From: Macrotrachela quadricornifera
Taxonomy: Eukaryota > Rotifera > Eurotatoria > Philodinida > Philodinidae
NCBI GenBank assembly: GCA_022393335.1
Contig: JAJEKB010010744.1
Location: forward strand, 1 to 64,000
Length of the DNA: 64,000 bases
Direction of reading: 5' to 3'
The position numbers and the translations under genes are program-made. Position 1 is the first letter of the stretch; the number at the start of each line of letters is the position of its first letter. Under the pieces are notes generated by a model. The model was not told the DNA's origin. It ran no database searches and saw only the letters and a list, made by a program, of their open reading frames with translations. Shown in pieces: positions 1-11,294 of the stretch.

Positions 1-1885
1 TAGAAAGATTTAGCCTGAAGGTATTCTATGAATCTTCGAATGATGTTCTTCTTCTTCTTCTTCTTCTTCTTGTTCTTTTTTTATATAACCAGACAAGACG
101 ACTAATATGTGGAAGAATAGCTTCGCTGTCTGTCTATAAATATATATATAAATAGACTAGTTTCTCTTGATTGCGGAAATGAACGGTTGTCTTGAATGAT
201 CATTTTGCCTTTTCAAGCTACTAGATCATTTTAGAGAAAAATAACATATAAACAATAAGAAAGCGATGTTTTATTTGACATTCGTCTATAAAATGTTTTA
301 TTTATGTCACGTCTTATTTTCCATTTATAATCGAAAAGTATTGATAATAAAAAAAAACCTATATCATTGTTATAAGTAATTTTCTTTCTTTTTTTTCTAT
401 CTTTTCATATATGAGTGAGTTGAAGACGGAAAAAGAAAAAAAAAAGTCTTTATACTTTTGGTTATTCCAATTATTTTCAGTCTTGCCAAGCAGAAAATAA
501 AACATAAAGAAAAAAACGAAGAAAAAAGAAAGAAGGAAGACAAGCGTCAACGAGCGAATCAACACGGAAACAAATAATAATAATAATAGTAATAATGATC
601 ATTCTCATCATACATACTGATTTAGTAGGAATAAATAGAAGAAAATATTACTGATCTATTAAAATAGCTCAACTGAATGACTTAATAATCTTTCTTCTTA
701 AAATTATTGTTTTTTATTCTGAAAGAAAATAGGATAAAATTTATTTATATTGATTTCTTTATTATATTTTCGTATGTTTTTCTTATTATTTAAGATTATC
801 AACAGATTTTTTTGATAGAAACATTTGCAAATATGAATATATTTTTTCTTTTAATAAATGAAAAAAATGCGGAAAGAAGAGGTGTGCGCTGTCATCCTGT
901 CATTTCACAGTTGTTTTCGTGTAGGCACAATAAAGAACTATTTTTTTCTCTTCTTCTTGTCTCTTTTTCCATAAGATGAATCAAAGAGGATTGCTTGATT
1001 CCTATTTATATCTAAAGAAAACTCTTTTCCTTTTTTCTTTTTTTTTTCTCTCTTGTCATTATTCGGTAGTCATGCGCACACTCTCTTCAACAAGATTTTT
1101 ATCTTTCTCTGACGTTGAATCGAAGACGATTACTGTCACTATTTTTCTTTTTTGTCCTGTCAAAATCAAAGGAGAAAGTCATCTTCAGAGAAGTATATGA
1201 AAAAAAATCATCAATGATACACATTTTATGCAAAAAAGAAAAAAGTATATAACTTAATCATTCAACTTTCTTTTTCTCAAGAGATATATATCAACAAGAA
1301 AAAAACACAAATAAAAACGTGCAAAATATTCTTATTTTGTTAAGCTGATTATTTTTCTATATTATTTTATTTGTATAGAGCAGAAAAACAATTCTAATAC
1401 GATTTTCTTAATATTTTCATCAAAAATACAGAACGCAAATGCATCGGTTTTCTCTTATATTCTGTATCATCATCACTAAATATATGCATTGACACCATTC
1501 TCAGTGCATTTTTTTTATAATACGTAAACAGAAAAATAAATATTTCTATTACGAAAAATAAGTTTTTGCTAGCTTCCTGCCGATGAGAATGCATTAAAAA
1601 ATGCTTTTTTTCTCTTCTATTTCTTTTTCTATTTTATGACCTTGAATAACATTTTTATATTGATTGTGTCCAATTTTCTTTTTATCTGAAAATCTTATAA
1701 GCAAAACACAGATGGTAACTATTGTTCTTAAGGAATACCTTATCTCAAATTTGATTTAGTACTGATAAATATTTTTCTATTATAATATTCATGACTAAGC
1801 TTATTTATCACTAAAAAACGAAATAGTAACAGCTGTCTTATATTCATTAAAAAATTTTTTATTTTTTATTTTTATTATGTAACAG
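1..1885. other. Non-coding stretch with TTC microsatellite
   Basis: No supported coding exon is visible. A (TTC)n microsatellite lies at about 46-71, and the rest is AT-rich with long T- and A-runs. The stretch ends in a good splice acceptor (T-rich, aacag at 1881-1885) feeding the exon at 1886, so part of it must be intron of the next gene. Upstream exons of that gene could be hidden here or lie outside the window. Confidence 0.6.
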
Positions 1886-3039
1886 AAATTGATTATTCAT
1901 CAGTACGACGTATGCCAAGTGTTAGATTAAGTGGTCAAACACAAGGAACAACAACGAATACAATGCCAACTTCAACATCATTACAAGATATTAGTTCACA
2001 TACGCATAAATTCAATTGGAATAAAGATCAACCATTAATTAATTTACCTGAGTAAGTTTAGTTAATTAAAATTAAAAAGAAATCCATTTTCTGTATCACT
2101 AATTTTGTTTCCGTTAAAATTAATTCAATCGTTTCATAATGTAAAAAAAAGGAGCTAATGACACTATTTTTACTTTTTTAAATTTAGAAAAAAGACAAAG
2201 AAAAAAATTACGAATTTTTAATCAATAATATTTTTTCTTTATAATTTAGAAGTTTAATAACATCAAAAACTGGAACAAATAATATAAATAAAAATATTTC
2301 ACAAAGTGATGATCGTATCTTTGAACATCCAGAAATAACAATAAAACCATCAACACTTGATGATAGAGTTCAACGACGTTTATTGATGACAACAAAACCA
2401 TTTAATATAAATGAAAATGGTGGTAGTGTACCAAATATTCTTGAACATCCTGATATACGAACACCAATAGTTAGGGAAACACAACAAATATCATTATCAT
2501 CATCAACTGGATCATCACGTTCTAATAATAAAAAATTAATTCGACAACAATCTGGTAAAAAAATTTTTAAATAAAATTTATTTGAAATTTTATTTTTTTT
2601 TTGTTTATTTCAGCTGATGTTTATTCAACATTAGCACGAACAACATCACCTATGAAACATGATACTAAGCAAACATATTTAGGTATTTAATAGAAATTAA
2701 ATTTTTTTTTTTAAATAAATATTTCTTTTTTTATATTTCAGGTACTAATCAAATACGATCAACATCACCCGGATCTTTAATTAATGATATTATGGAAAGT
2801 CCTGAAAATGAAAAAGTTTGAAAAAATTTATTTTATTTATTATTTTAATTCATCTTGATTTTGTTTAGAGTGAAGATACTCGTTCATTATCACCTCCATT
2901 AGCAAATAAAGGTCCAGTAAAAATCATTCGTGAATATTCTGAAACAAGCTCAGCATCAGATATTGATCCAATAAGCAAACATTCCAATAATAATAATAAT
3001 AATAATAAACCACAATCGGAAGAAGATGATTTTTGGTGA
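1886..3039 (+). CDS. 3' part of an unrecognised low-complexity protein ending in an acidic DDFW tail
   Basis: Five exons keep one frame: 1886-2051, 2250-2554, 2614-2682, 2742-2815 and 2869-3039. All have GT-AG borders and matching phase. The reading frame is open at its 5' acceptor, so the start codon is missing and the gene begins upstream. The product is Ser/Thr/Asn-rich and probably largely disordered. It carries two similar short motifs, FEHPEI and LEHPDI, each followed by a TP- or KP-type segment. A polyAsn run is encoded by AAT repeats near the end, and the protein finishes SEEDDFW-stop. I do not recognise the family. The conserved-looking motifs in a low-complexity background suggest short linear interaction motifs, which is inference. 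It converges on the DSL gene, whose stop lies 213 bp away. Confidence 0.65.
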
Positions 3040-3252
3040 TGATAATTATGTATTATTTTTTTTTTCTTCTTTCTCTTTGTTGCTCATCTATTTTACTGTT
3101 GCTATTTTTTTTTTCCATTTTATGTGTACATAGTACTAATGAAAAAAACAAGAAAAAAAAGAAACTCAAGCACAGAAAAAATTTTTAGATTCTTTCTTTT
3201 TCTTTCTTTTTCTTTTTTTTAGTTTGTTCTTTTTCTTTTTCTTGAAATAATT

Positions 3253-6200
3253 TTAATGAGTTATTGTTCGTGTCCATTGATCAAGATTTGATATTGTTGT
3301 TGGTGGTGTTGAATATGTTTTTGATATTGGTGTATTAAATTCTTGATTTGTAAAAAAAAGTGGATTACTAACACCTAAACGATATGGTTGAAAACGTTCA
3401 TTAACACGTTCTTCATATGAAATATATGATTGTGGACGTATTGTTAAACCATACCTTAAAGAATAGGAATATTTCGAGAGAGAAAAAATAAAGATTATAT
3501 TAATTTACCATAAAAACCAAATGATTATAAAAACTAACATTAAAGAAAATACATAACCAAATACAATAGCTAATGGCCAAAGATCACTTGTAGTATTTTC
3601 ATCTGAATTTATATTATTATCATTTGATAAAGCTGTTGTTAAATCAGAATTTATATTAGTTTCACATCGTTCACCTGTATATTGTTTAAGACATGAACAT
3701 GTATAATTTTTTGAAGATATTAATGAATGACATGTACCATTTGATAAACATGGATTTGATATACATGGATCAATATTACATGAAGCATCTAATAAATTTT
3801 ATAAATAATTATGTTGTAAAAAATATCAAAGAATAGAATATGAAATTTATTATACAAAAAAAAAAGAATTTTAATAGATCAATTTGAAAAATGACTTATG
3901 AATTTCTTAGCATTTATACTCTTAACATAATCTTTAATCAATCTACAAACTGTAGTGTTACATCACGAGATTTCATGTTTATGTTTGCCTTTAGATCCTA
4001 CAATTTTTGTTTTTAAAGTAGACAGGCAAGTCTCCAAAATGAATGGTACTGTATTTGAACCACAATGTGATTAAACATGAAATGATTGTGAATAAGTCAT
4101 TAATGGTTGTTTGTCTTGTATCACCCGTACAAGAATATAGTAACTACATTCTGATATGTACGTGTTATTGAAACTACTAGTATCTGGTTCGCTAGTACGT
4201 TCGGAAAGTTCAAGTAATTGAGTGGGAGAACCCTACGTCCAGTCGATCTTTTGCTCAGAGCTACAGCTAGTAATAGTTGTAAGAAAAATATCAAGCTTTT
4301 GAAACTATCACCGAACAGCAGTCTTTTTTCGTCTTTTCTATGATTGTATACAAAATAATATGATAATAACGAAGAAAAGTAGAGACTGCAAGCGAGTTTT
4401 TTTGTCATCCCCGTAAATAATTATACTTGTATACCAAGATATAAGATTATAATACCAGGTCATGCAAATTATTTTTATATAAGAGTACAGTCATTTATGA
4501 TCCCATTGATTTAACTTAGATAGTTGAAAAGAACACTTTTGAAAGCAAATATTTGATAGTGAGAAGAGGAATCACAATTACAAGTTTAAAACCTTGCTAT
4601 ATTCTCTTAATTAAATAAAATAATAAATATCTTAATATCCCTATAGAATTAAAATGTGAAACATGATAAAGCATTTACTGAGATATATAAAACAATATTT
4701 TTATTGTAATTAAATTCAAATAACTTACCGTTATTATTTGTACAATTATTTTTTGGTAATTCACAATATAATCCTGTAAATGATGTTTTACAAATACATT
4801 TATCTCGATTATTTTCATCAACCTAAATAAAAAAAAAAATTTTCAATATATTTTTTTCTTTTTTAATCTATTTACCAAACAAATACCACCATTCATACAG
4901 ATACGATTACATCTCGGATTGAATGGCATCACTTGAAAAGGTACTAAAAAAAAATTTTAAGTTATAAGAAAATATTAAATTTAAAAAAAAAACAAATTCT
5001 ACCAGCATGTTCACAAAATTTTCCTGTATAGTGTTCTTCACAAATACATTGAATATTATGATTCGATGTTGTTATACAAACACTCTTATGTTGACATGGT
5101 GAACATTCACATGGATTTTGTTCTAGAATAAAAATATAGAAAAATATTTTATTTAATATGCTTGTTTGTTTGTTTGTTTTTTGTTTATTCGAAATCTAAA
5201 CTAGCGAAATTGTATTATTTCTAAAATTTTCCAAAAGAAAAAAATGTACTAGAAAATTTCAATTTTTTATTTACCGATTTCACAATAAATTCCAACATAT
5301 ACCGATGAACAAATACATTGAAAACTATGTTCAGATTGAACAACACAAGTTGAATTATGAAGACATGGTGCACTCGAACATGGTGAATGTTCTATGAAAA
5401 AGAATTTTAAATATTTTCTTAAATAAATTCATTATTTTATTTTTACTATATTTATGAGATACTAATGATGGTGTAACAAATTGTTGAGATAAACTTGTAA
5501 TTTTACTTATACCATAATTTGTATTTAACCAAGTAAGATAATTATTTAAATCAGTTTTTAAAGGTATATTAGTTAAATTTTTAATTATTTTTGCTGATTT
5601 AGTTGTACGAAAAGCCTTTTCTGATGTTATTGTTGTTGATAAATAAGATTTTGAAGTTGTAGAAGAAACTAAAAAGTTTTCTTGTTTTTTTCTTCTTTTT
5701 AAAAAGAAATAATAGATTTTTATTTTATTTCTTACTTTTTATCATTTGTGAACAATCAATTCCAGTCCAATTTTTTTCACATACACAAATTTCAGTATAT
5801 AAATCAATTTTAAAACATAAACCATGAACACATGGTGTTCGTTCACAAGAAGGTATAAGAGCTTTTTTTAAAATAAATATTTATTTAAATATAAAAGTTT
5901 ACTATAGAATTTTTCTAACTTACCAACTTCACAATTACGACCAGTATAACCTGATCGACAATGACAACGATATGCTGATGATGGATTAACACCAATTAAT
6001 GTTTCACATGTTGAATTATGCAAACATGGACGACTTGTACAACCAGATTCTTCTGTATATGAAAAATTTTATTATTACATTAGAAATAAACATACATCGA
6101 AAGATATAGTTAAGTAGTAAATACAACAATCAATGACAATGATCACTTGAGATTGAAACTGTCGAATTCAAAATTGACAGTTTTTAGACAAGATGTTTGC

Positions 6201-8020
6201 GTATTTTTAATCTGCTATGGAATATTTTTAACGAGTCAAAAATTATGAGAAAGGAGCAGAAATATTGTCTCAATTCTTTGTTTGGGAATAATGAAATAAT
6301 CTTTGAAAAGATAAAAAAAAATTAGTTTGATCAAGGAAATTTTTCTACACATTGTTGAATATCTATTATTTCGATTCGAAACTAAGCGTTAACTTCTTTC
6401 TTAATACACCAACTTATTGATACGAAACTATCCCATAAAATGCTCTATTTGGATTTTATTTTGTCTTTCCACAAAACATCTCAATTTTTGTTTTTCTTAA
6501 ATGATCATTTTTCAAAAATCATCTTACGTTTAAAGAACCTTTTGATAAAATACTTGTAGCTTTACTTGATTAAAACTCACATTTCAATTCAATATCATGT
6601 TTCGTACATGAATATTCGCTCTATAGAACGATCGATTACAATAATTATTAACATACTTGAAAAGGAACCTATATGGTAAACAAAAGGCTGTTAGATCATC
6701 ATTGAAAATAATCTTTCAGATTTATGTATACCAAACACAGCAAAAATCTCTAGATGATCAAGTGTGCATTATCAGTAATCTTTTTCTCTCTATGTAAATC
6801 GAACCTCTAAGTTGAAATATTTATTAATAAATATAAAAAATATATTGATTTCAATTTATATTCTAAAACTAATCGAACATACTTATAATCGAACTTTGAT
6901 TACAATTATCCATTGTCCAACCATCATGACAAATACATTTTCCATTTGTTGAACAATTTCCATGAATACAATTCATTCGATTACATATAGAATTCGTAAT
7001 TTTTATTGTTGGTCCTAATTAAAATAAATTTCATTAAATTCTATTGAAATTTATGAAATTTTTACCAATTTCACATGATCGTCCTGTATATCCTTTTTGA
7101 CATCGACATAAATAACTTCGAAGATATACAACACATGTTCCATTATTTAAACATGGTTGATCTTCACAAGCACGAACATCTAAAAGACAAAGAAAAAGAA
7201 CAAATTTTTATTTTTTATTTTCTTACCACTAAGACAATCTGATCCAAAATAACCATGTTTACAAATTTTTTGTCCTGTTTTCAAATCACAATCATAACGT
7301 TGTTCATTTGGTAAACAAAAATTTTCACAATCATTACCATAATAATTTAGTGAACAATAAAGCTAAAATTTCCTTTTTTTTTTTAATTAATCAAAAAGAA
7401 TATTAAATAAACTAACTGAAAAATCTGCTGTTAAATTTGTATAAGTACCAAATAAACTGCGTAGATAGATTTTTTGTGGTTGTGCTTCTTCTACTGAACG
7501 ATAAATTTTAAGATCAAGTAATGTTCTTCCATAAAAATCAATTGAATCATGTATTGTATGATTAATCATATCATCAACATCAAATACTTCTACAATTAAA
7601 CCAATACCCATCTAAAAAATATTTAAAATAATTATTTAAAATTTAATAAAACAAAATATATATATATATATTTACTTTTGGATATTTAAAACGAAAATGA
7701 ATTGTTGGTTGAAACCAAAGTGAAATAAATGATGATGATCTTTGTTGTATATCAAGTTTATCTTTTTGTTCTTGATTAATATTAATAAAATGTATATCAT
7801 CACCGCCAACAAAACCCGTAAAATGATCACCTAATGTACAATTATGTGGATTTTGAAATGGTAAACGTACAAGACAAAATAAAAATGCTGTATCACATCG
7901 ACCATCTCGATTGATATCATGTTCAAGTCTTGTATCACATGGACGATTTTCATATGTCATACCATTATGATTTTTATAATGAAGTAAACGTAATGAAAGC
8001 GTTACTTCACTTAATGATAA
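3253..8020 (-). CDS. Delta/Serrate-type (DSL) Notch ligand, first exon not found
   Basis: Type I membrane ligand for Notch, acting at the cell surface. Fourteen exons join in phase: 7676-8020, 7417-7611, 7227-7362, 7066-7179, 6883-7014, 5924-6052, 5736-5861, 5447-5668, 5275-5391, 5003-5122, 4876-4943, 4729-4822, 3509-3788 and 3253-3454, giving 759 residues. The first two exons match the MNNL/C2-like N-terminal domain. Exon 7227-7362 holds the DSL domain, with six cysteines and the NYYGNDC...FC...C...GYFGSDC pattern. About eight EGF-like repeats follow, interrupted by a Ser/Thr/Lys-rich linker (5447-5668). One TM helix (LWPLAIVFGYVFSLMLVF) and a cytoplasmic tail of about 70 residues end the protein. 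The exon at 8020 begins at an acceptor in phase 0, so the start codon and signal peptide lie in an unidentified upstream exon. The cysteine-rich Jagged C-terminal region is absent, so Delta-like is more likely than Jagged/Serrate. Two long introns occur (3789-4728 and 6053-6882). Confidence 0.88.
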
Positions 8021-10330
8021 CTTTAAAAAAGAAACAGAATAATTTATAATCGAAAAAAAAAAAATTATTTATGAATAAAACAAACTTTAAGAACTGCAAA
8101 ATTATAAGCAAGAATAATCATTAACCATTGGACCATGTCAATGAAAACAATATGAATGATTCATTTTCACAGATCTAAACGTTAAAGATTCACGTCAAAT
8201 AAATGCGAGAAATAACCGAAAGTTATACATTATATCTATGTATGTGTGTAATGGTCAATATTGAATCTACGCCATATTCTCCATGCTTTTTTAAATGAGT
8301 GTTTACCTTGGGGTTATTAGCCGAAATGCGCGCTCAGACGATTTTGTCTTCTTCTTCTCATTCGTTTGTATAGCGACCGTCAAGATTGAGAGAGACATAA
8401 CTTTTGATCTTTTCGTTTTTGCTAGTCATTGTCTCGTACATATGTATACATTATAAGAAGAGAAAAAGTACTAAAGTCTAATAAGACATATATGTCTATG
8501 TATACTTATATCAATATGTTAGTGTATGAAATGATCAAACTTTCTTCCTCTTGATTGATAACAAATTTCTAATTAACATTTTTGAGATCAAAAGTGATAA
8601 TGATATATCATTATCAAAAACTTTGTCAATATTTTTATCTTTTTCTTTTTTTTGTTTTTTGAATAAAACAAGATAATCATTAGATTAAATCTCTTTTTAA
8701 ATATTTTATGAAGTTTATTAAATACATATTTTACAATTTATTATATTGGAGTTTTGATGATTTTCTTCGCAGCTATTAAGACAATAACAACTGACGTGTA
8801 TGTTCTAGTAGATATTTATTACTATATAATATATTCTGTAAATTGAAAAGATAAAAACCAACTGTAATGTAGTTTTTTGAAAAACAATATATATAGCAAT
8901 AAGTATTGTAGAAGACTTAATTAATAGTAGATACAATAACTGTTAGTACAGACAATTTCATTTTTAACAATGATTGACAAGTTATAAAATGCAAAATTTT
9001 TAATTAGTAGCTCTTTTAAATCTCGTATATAAAAATTATTTAAGAATTCATTTTTTTTTGAAACTTCAAAAATGTAAAAGATTTATTGGACTTTTCGGTT
9101 TACGAATTTACATTCTTAGAGATTTGCTTCTTGAGAAATTAATAAATTTATAATTGTCAAAGAAGAATAGCAACAAAATATGTGTGAAACATCAGGTTAA
9201 AGGTTTACCTGTATAAGTTACATAAATCCTCTGAAGTTTCATAACAGCCCTGGATTTCAAATAGACAAGTCTCTAACCAAAAGAAAAAACTATAGATTTA
9301 AACGTCTTTTCTCAACTAATTTATGATATATTCGATAATGTATATTAACTGCCGTTTATAAAATGCACTAATGAAGGTTTTTTATGCTTTGATATTCTAT
9401 GTTTTTCTGATGACAATCTAGAAATCTACGAGAGTGTGAAAGTATTATTTAATTGAATATCAAAACTCCAGGATAATTCAACACAATCTAAACAACTGAT
9501 TATTTCTATATTCTATCATTTTAATATCAAGTCCCTTATGAATATGAAATAAAAGGTGTTTCATATGTTCAGGGCTTCGACCAAAATAGGTCTATACATA
9601 AACAGAGAATGACCAATACCCAACTATATCTATATGAGGTTTGAGTACTGAAGACAATCTTTAAAATCGTATATTATGAGATGATATTAACTCTCTTCAT
9701 AACTGTGTTATAAGTATATAAAGAATGTTGATAATCAAAATCTTCAAATCGACTAGTGTGATTTGAAGAAGTTTTAATGAATTAGGAAGTGATTGTATGT
9801 ATCGTAATACAATTATGCAAAGCGATACATAGTTATACAGACAGGCTCTCTGATCCATATTATGAGTTACTACATGTGTCATCGCTTAACTTATACCCTA
9901 AATGAACTATTTAAAATGAACAAAAAACATGAAAATTTGACAACAGAATCAAAGAAAACATCTGGTTCTCTATCCAACATGTCGGTTTTTCTTTCTAGCA
10001 CACTATATTTGCACTTTCTATACAGTTTAAACAGTTCATTTCCGTATTATTTTAGTTGACTATATAATGACCATATGTTAATTTGACTATATAATGACCA
10101 TATGTTAATTTGACTATTTAATTATTTATTATTGATTAATTTTTCAATTCTATTTCATTTCGATATTTTCCATACACTTTTTATCGCATGTTTCGTAAAT
10201 CTAGTCGATTATAAAAGGAAGAATCATTCCGATCACTTGTATTATTATTACATTGGCAAAATCCTAGCTGGACGGTACCTGATATTGAAAATTTTTTTGA
10301 ACAATCAGACAATCCATCTGATTTAAATCG
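8021..10330. other. Gene-poor spacer upstream of the DSL gene
   Basis: No coding exon could be supported. The missing signal-peptide exon of the DSL gene (minus strand, ending in phase 0 with a GT donor) should lie here or further right, but several weak candidates could not be told apart. A 27-bp unit repeated about 2.3 times lies at 10057-10119. Confidence 0.5.
10057..10119. repeat. Short tandem repeat, 27-bp unit
   Basis: A 27-bp unit starting tgactatataatgaccatat occurs twice in perfect copy (from 10057 and from 10084). A partial third copy begins at 10111. It lies about 220 bp upstream of the mariner fossil and may mark its edge or be unrelated. Confidence 0.8.
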
Positions 10331-10334
10331 TCAT

Positions 10335-11230
10335 ACTTTATTGAAGAATATTCATTGTACTTCGGTAAGAGGATCAATTTATGATAAGAAAAGATTCGGT
10401 GAATCACCAGCAACTATGACTTCAGATTTGAAAGAAGCTGTTCTGAAACAAATTAGAACAAGAAAAAAAGTAACTGTAAGAAATATGTCAACAAAACTAA
10501 AAATATAAGATTAGAAAACATCATGAAATTCAGTACATAGAGCTGTGAAATCAGCTGGATTAAAAGTCGTTCCAACGAATAAAATTACAAAAATGAACTG
10601 ATGATGCCAAAGCACAACGCGTTAGATGTCCTAAAAGATTTGGTATTACAAAAAGATCAGAAAAGTGAAAATACGATGAAATTTTTAGTACTAATTTCTA
10701 CGGAAAGTTTACATTAGAATTATTCACAAATCCACACAACGAATGTGTCTAGGTAGCAAACATTCAGAAAATACTACCAACGTTACGGTATTGATCAAAA
10801 CAAAAGTCTGCAAGAGGTGTTGTGTTTTGGGGCGGTATCTCATCTCAAGAATTTGGTGCCTCAAGATGGTCGACTAGATTCTACATCGTGCTTGGCAAAG
10901 CAACAAGCTGGTAAGAAGAGCAAAAGATCTTATATGATTGGTAAGTTGTATGCAAAATTTATGAAAGAAGTAGGTTTTGAAGAAATTCAAAAGATCTCTG
11001 GAAAAAGTGTTATATTTCACGATGATCAGGACTTCAAACATAGAACAATTATTGCATTACAAACTATTGATAAATTATTTTCTACAAGAACTTCATCTGA
11101 AGATAGAGATGCAAAGTTTGGAGATACTAGGTCCATTGAGAACATATGAAGAATATTAAAAGAAAAACTACGAAGAGATAAACTAATTTTGTTCAAGGCT
11201 CAGAACTTACGGAGCACCCTTTATAAAAGT
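10335..11230 (+). pseudogene. Decayed Tc1/mariner-superfamily transposase
   Basis: A broken transposase read across several frames. An N-terminal helix-turn-helix-like stretch lies around 10380-10510, including GESPATMTSDLKEAVLKQIR followed by a TVR-type second HTH. A VFWGGISS-type motif sits at about 10824. The second catalytic Asp region reads VIFHDDQDFKH (about 11010), and the Glu motif reads FGDTRSIEN-stop-RILKEKL (about 11118-11175). These are the usual order and spacing of the DDE domain in Tc1/mariner elements. Multiple stops and frameshifts mean it is inactive. The longest surviving open stretch runs 10817-11149. I could not define terminal inverted repeats. The gap of Ns begins about 50 bp downstream. 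Confidence 0.75.
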
Positions 11231-11284
11231 TGTTTTATATTTAGTATTCAATATAGATGACATGATTCCCAAAAAATAGACTAG

Positions 11285-11294
11285 NNNNNNNNNN
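11285..11294. other. Assembly gap (10 N)
   Basis: Ten consecutive N. Bases on either side may not be truly adjacent, so the right border of the mariner fossil cannot be judged. Confidence 1.

Noticed and set aside
4121..4408. 95-residue open frame inside a DSL-gene intron
   Set aside because: Lies wholly in an intron whose flanking exons join in phase; no domain. Kept only as a note on composition.
9738..9776. Small hairpin (cttcaaatc ... gatttgaag)
   Set aside because: A 9-10 bp stem is common by chance in AT-rich DNA; no precursor context for a small RNA.
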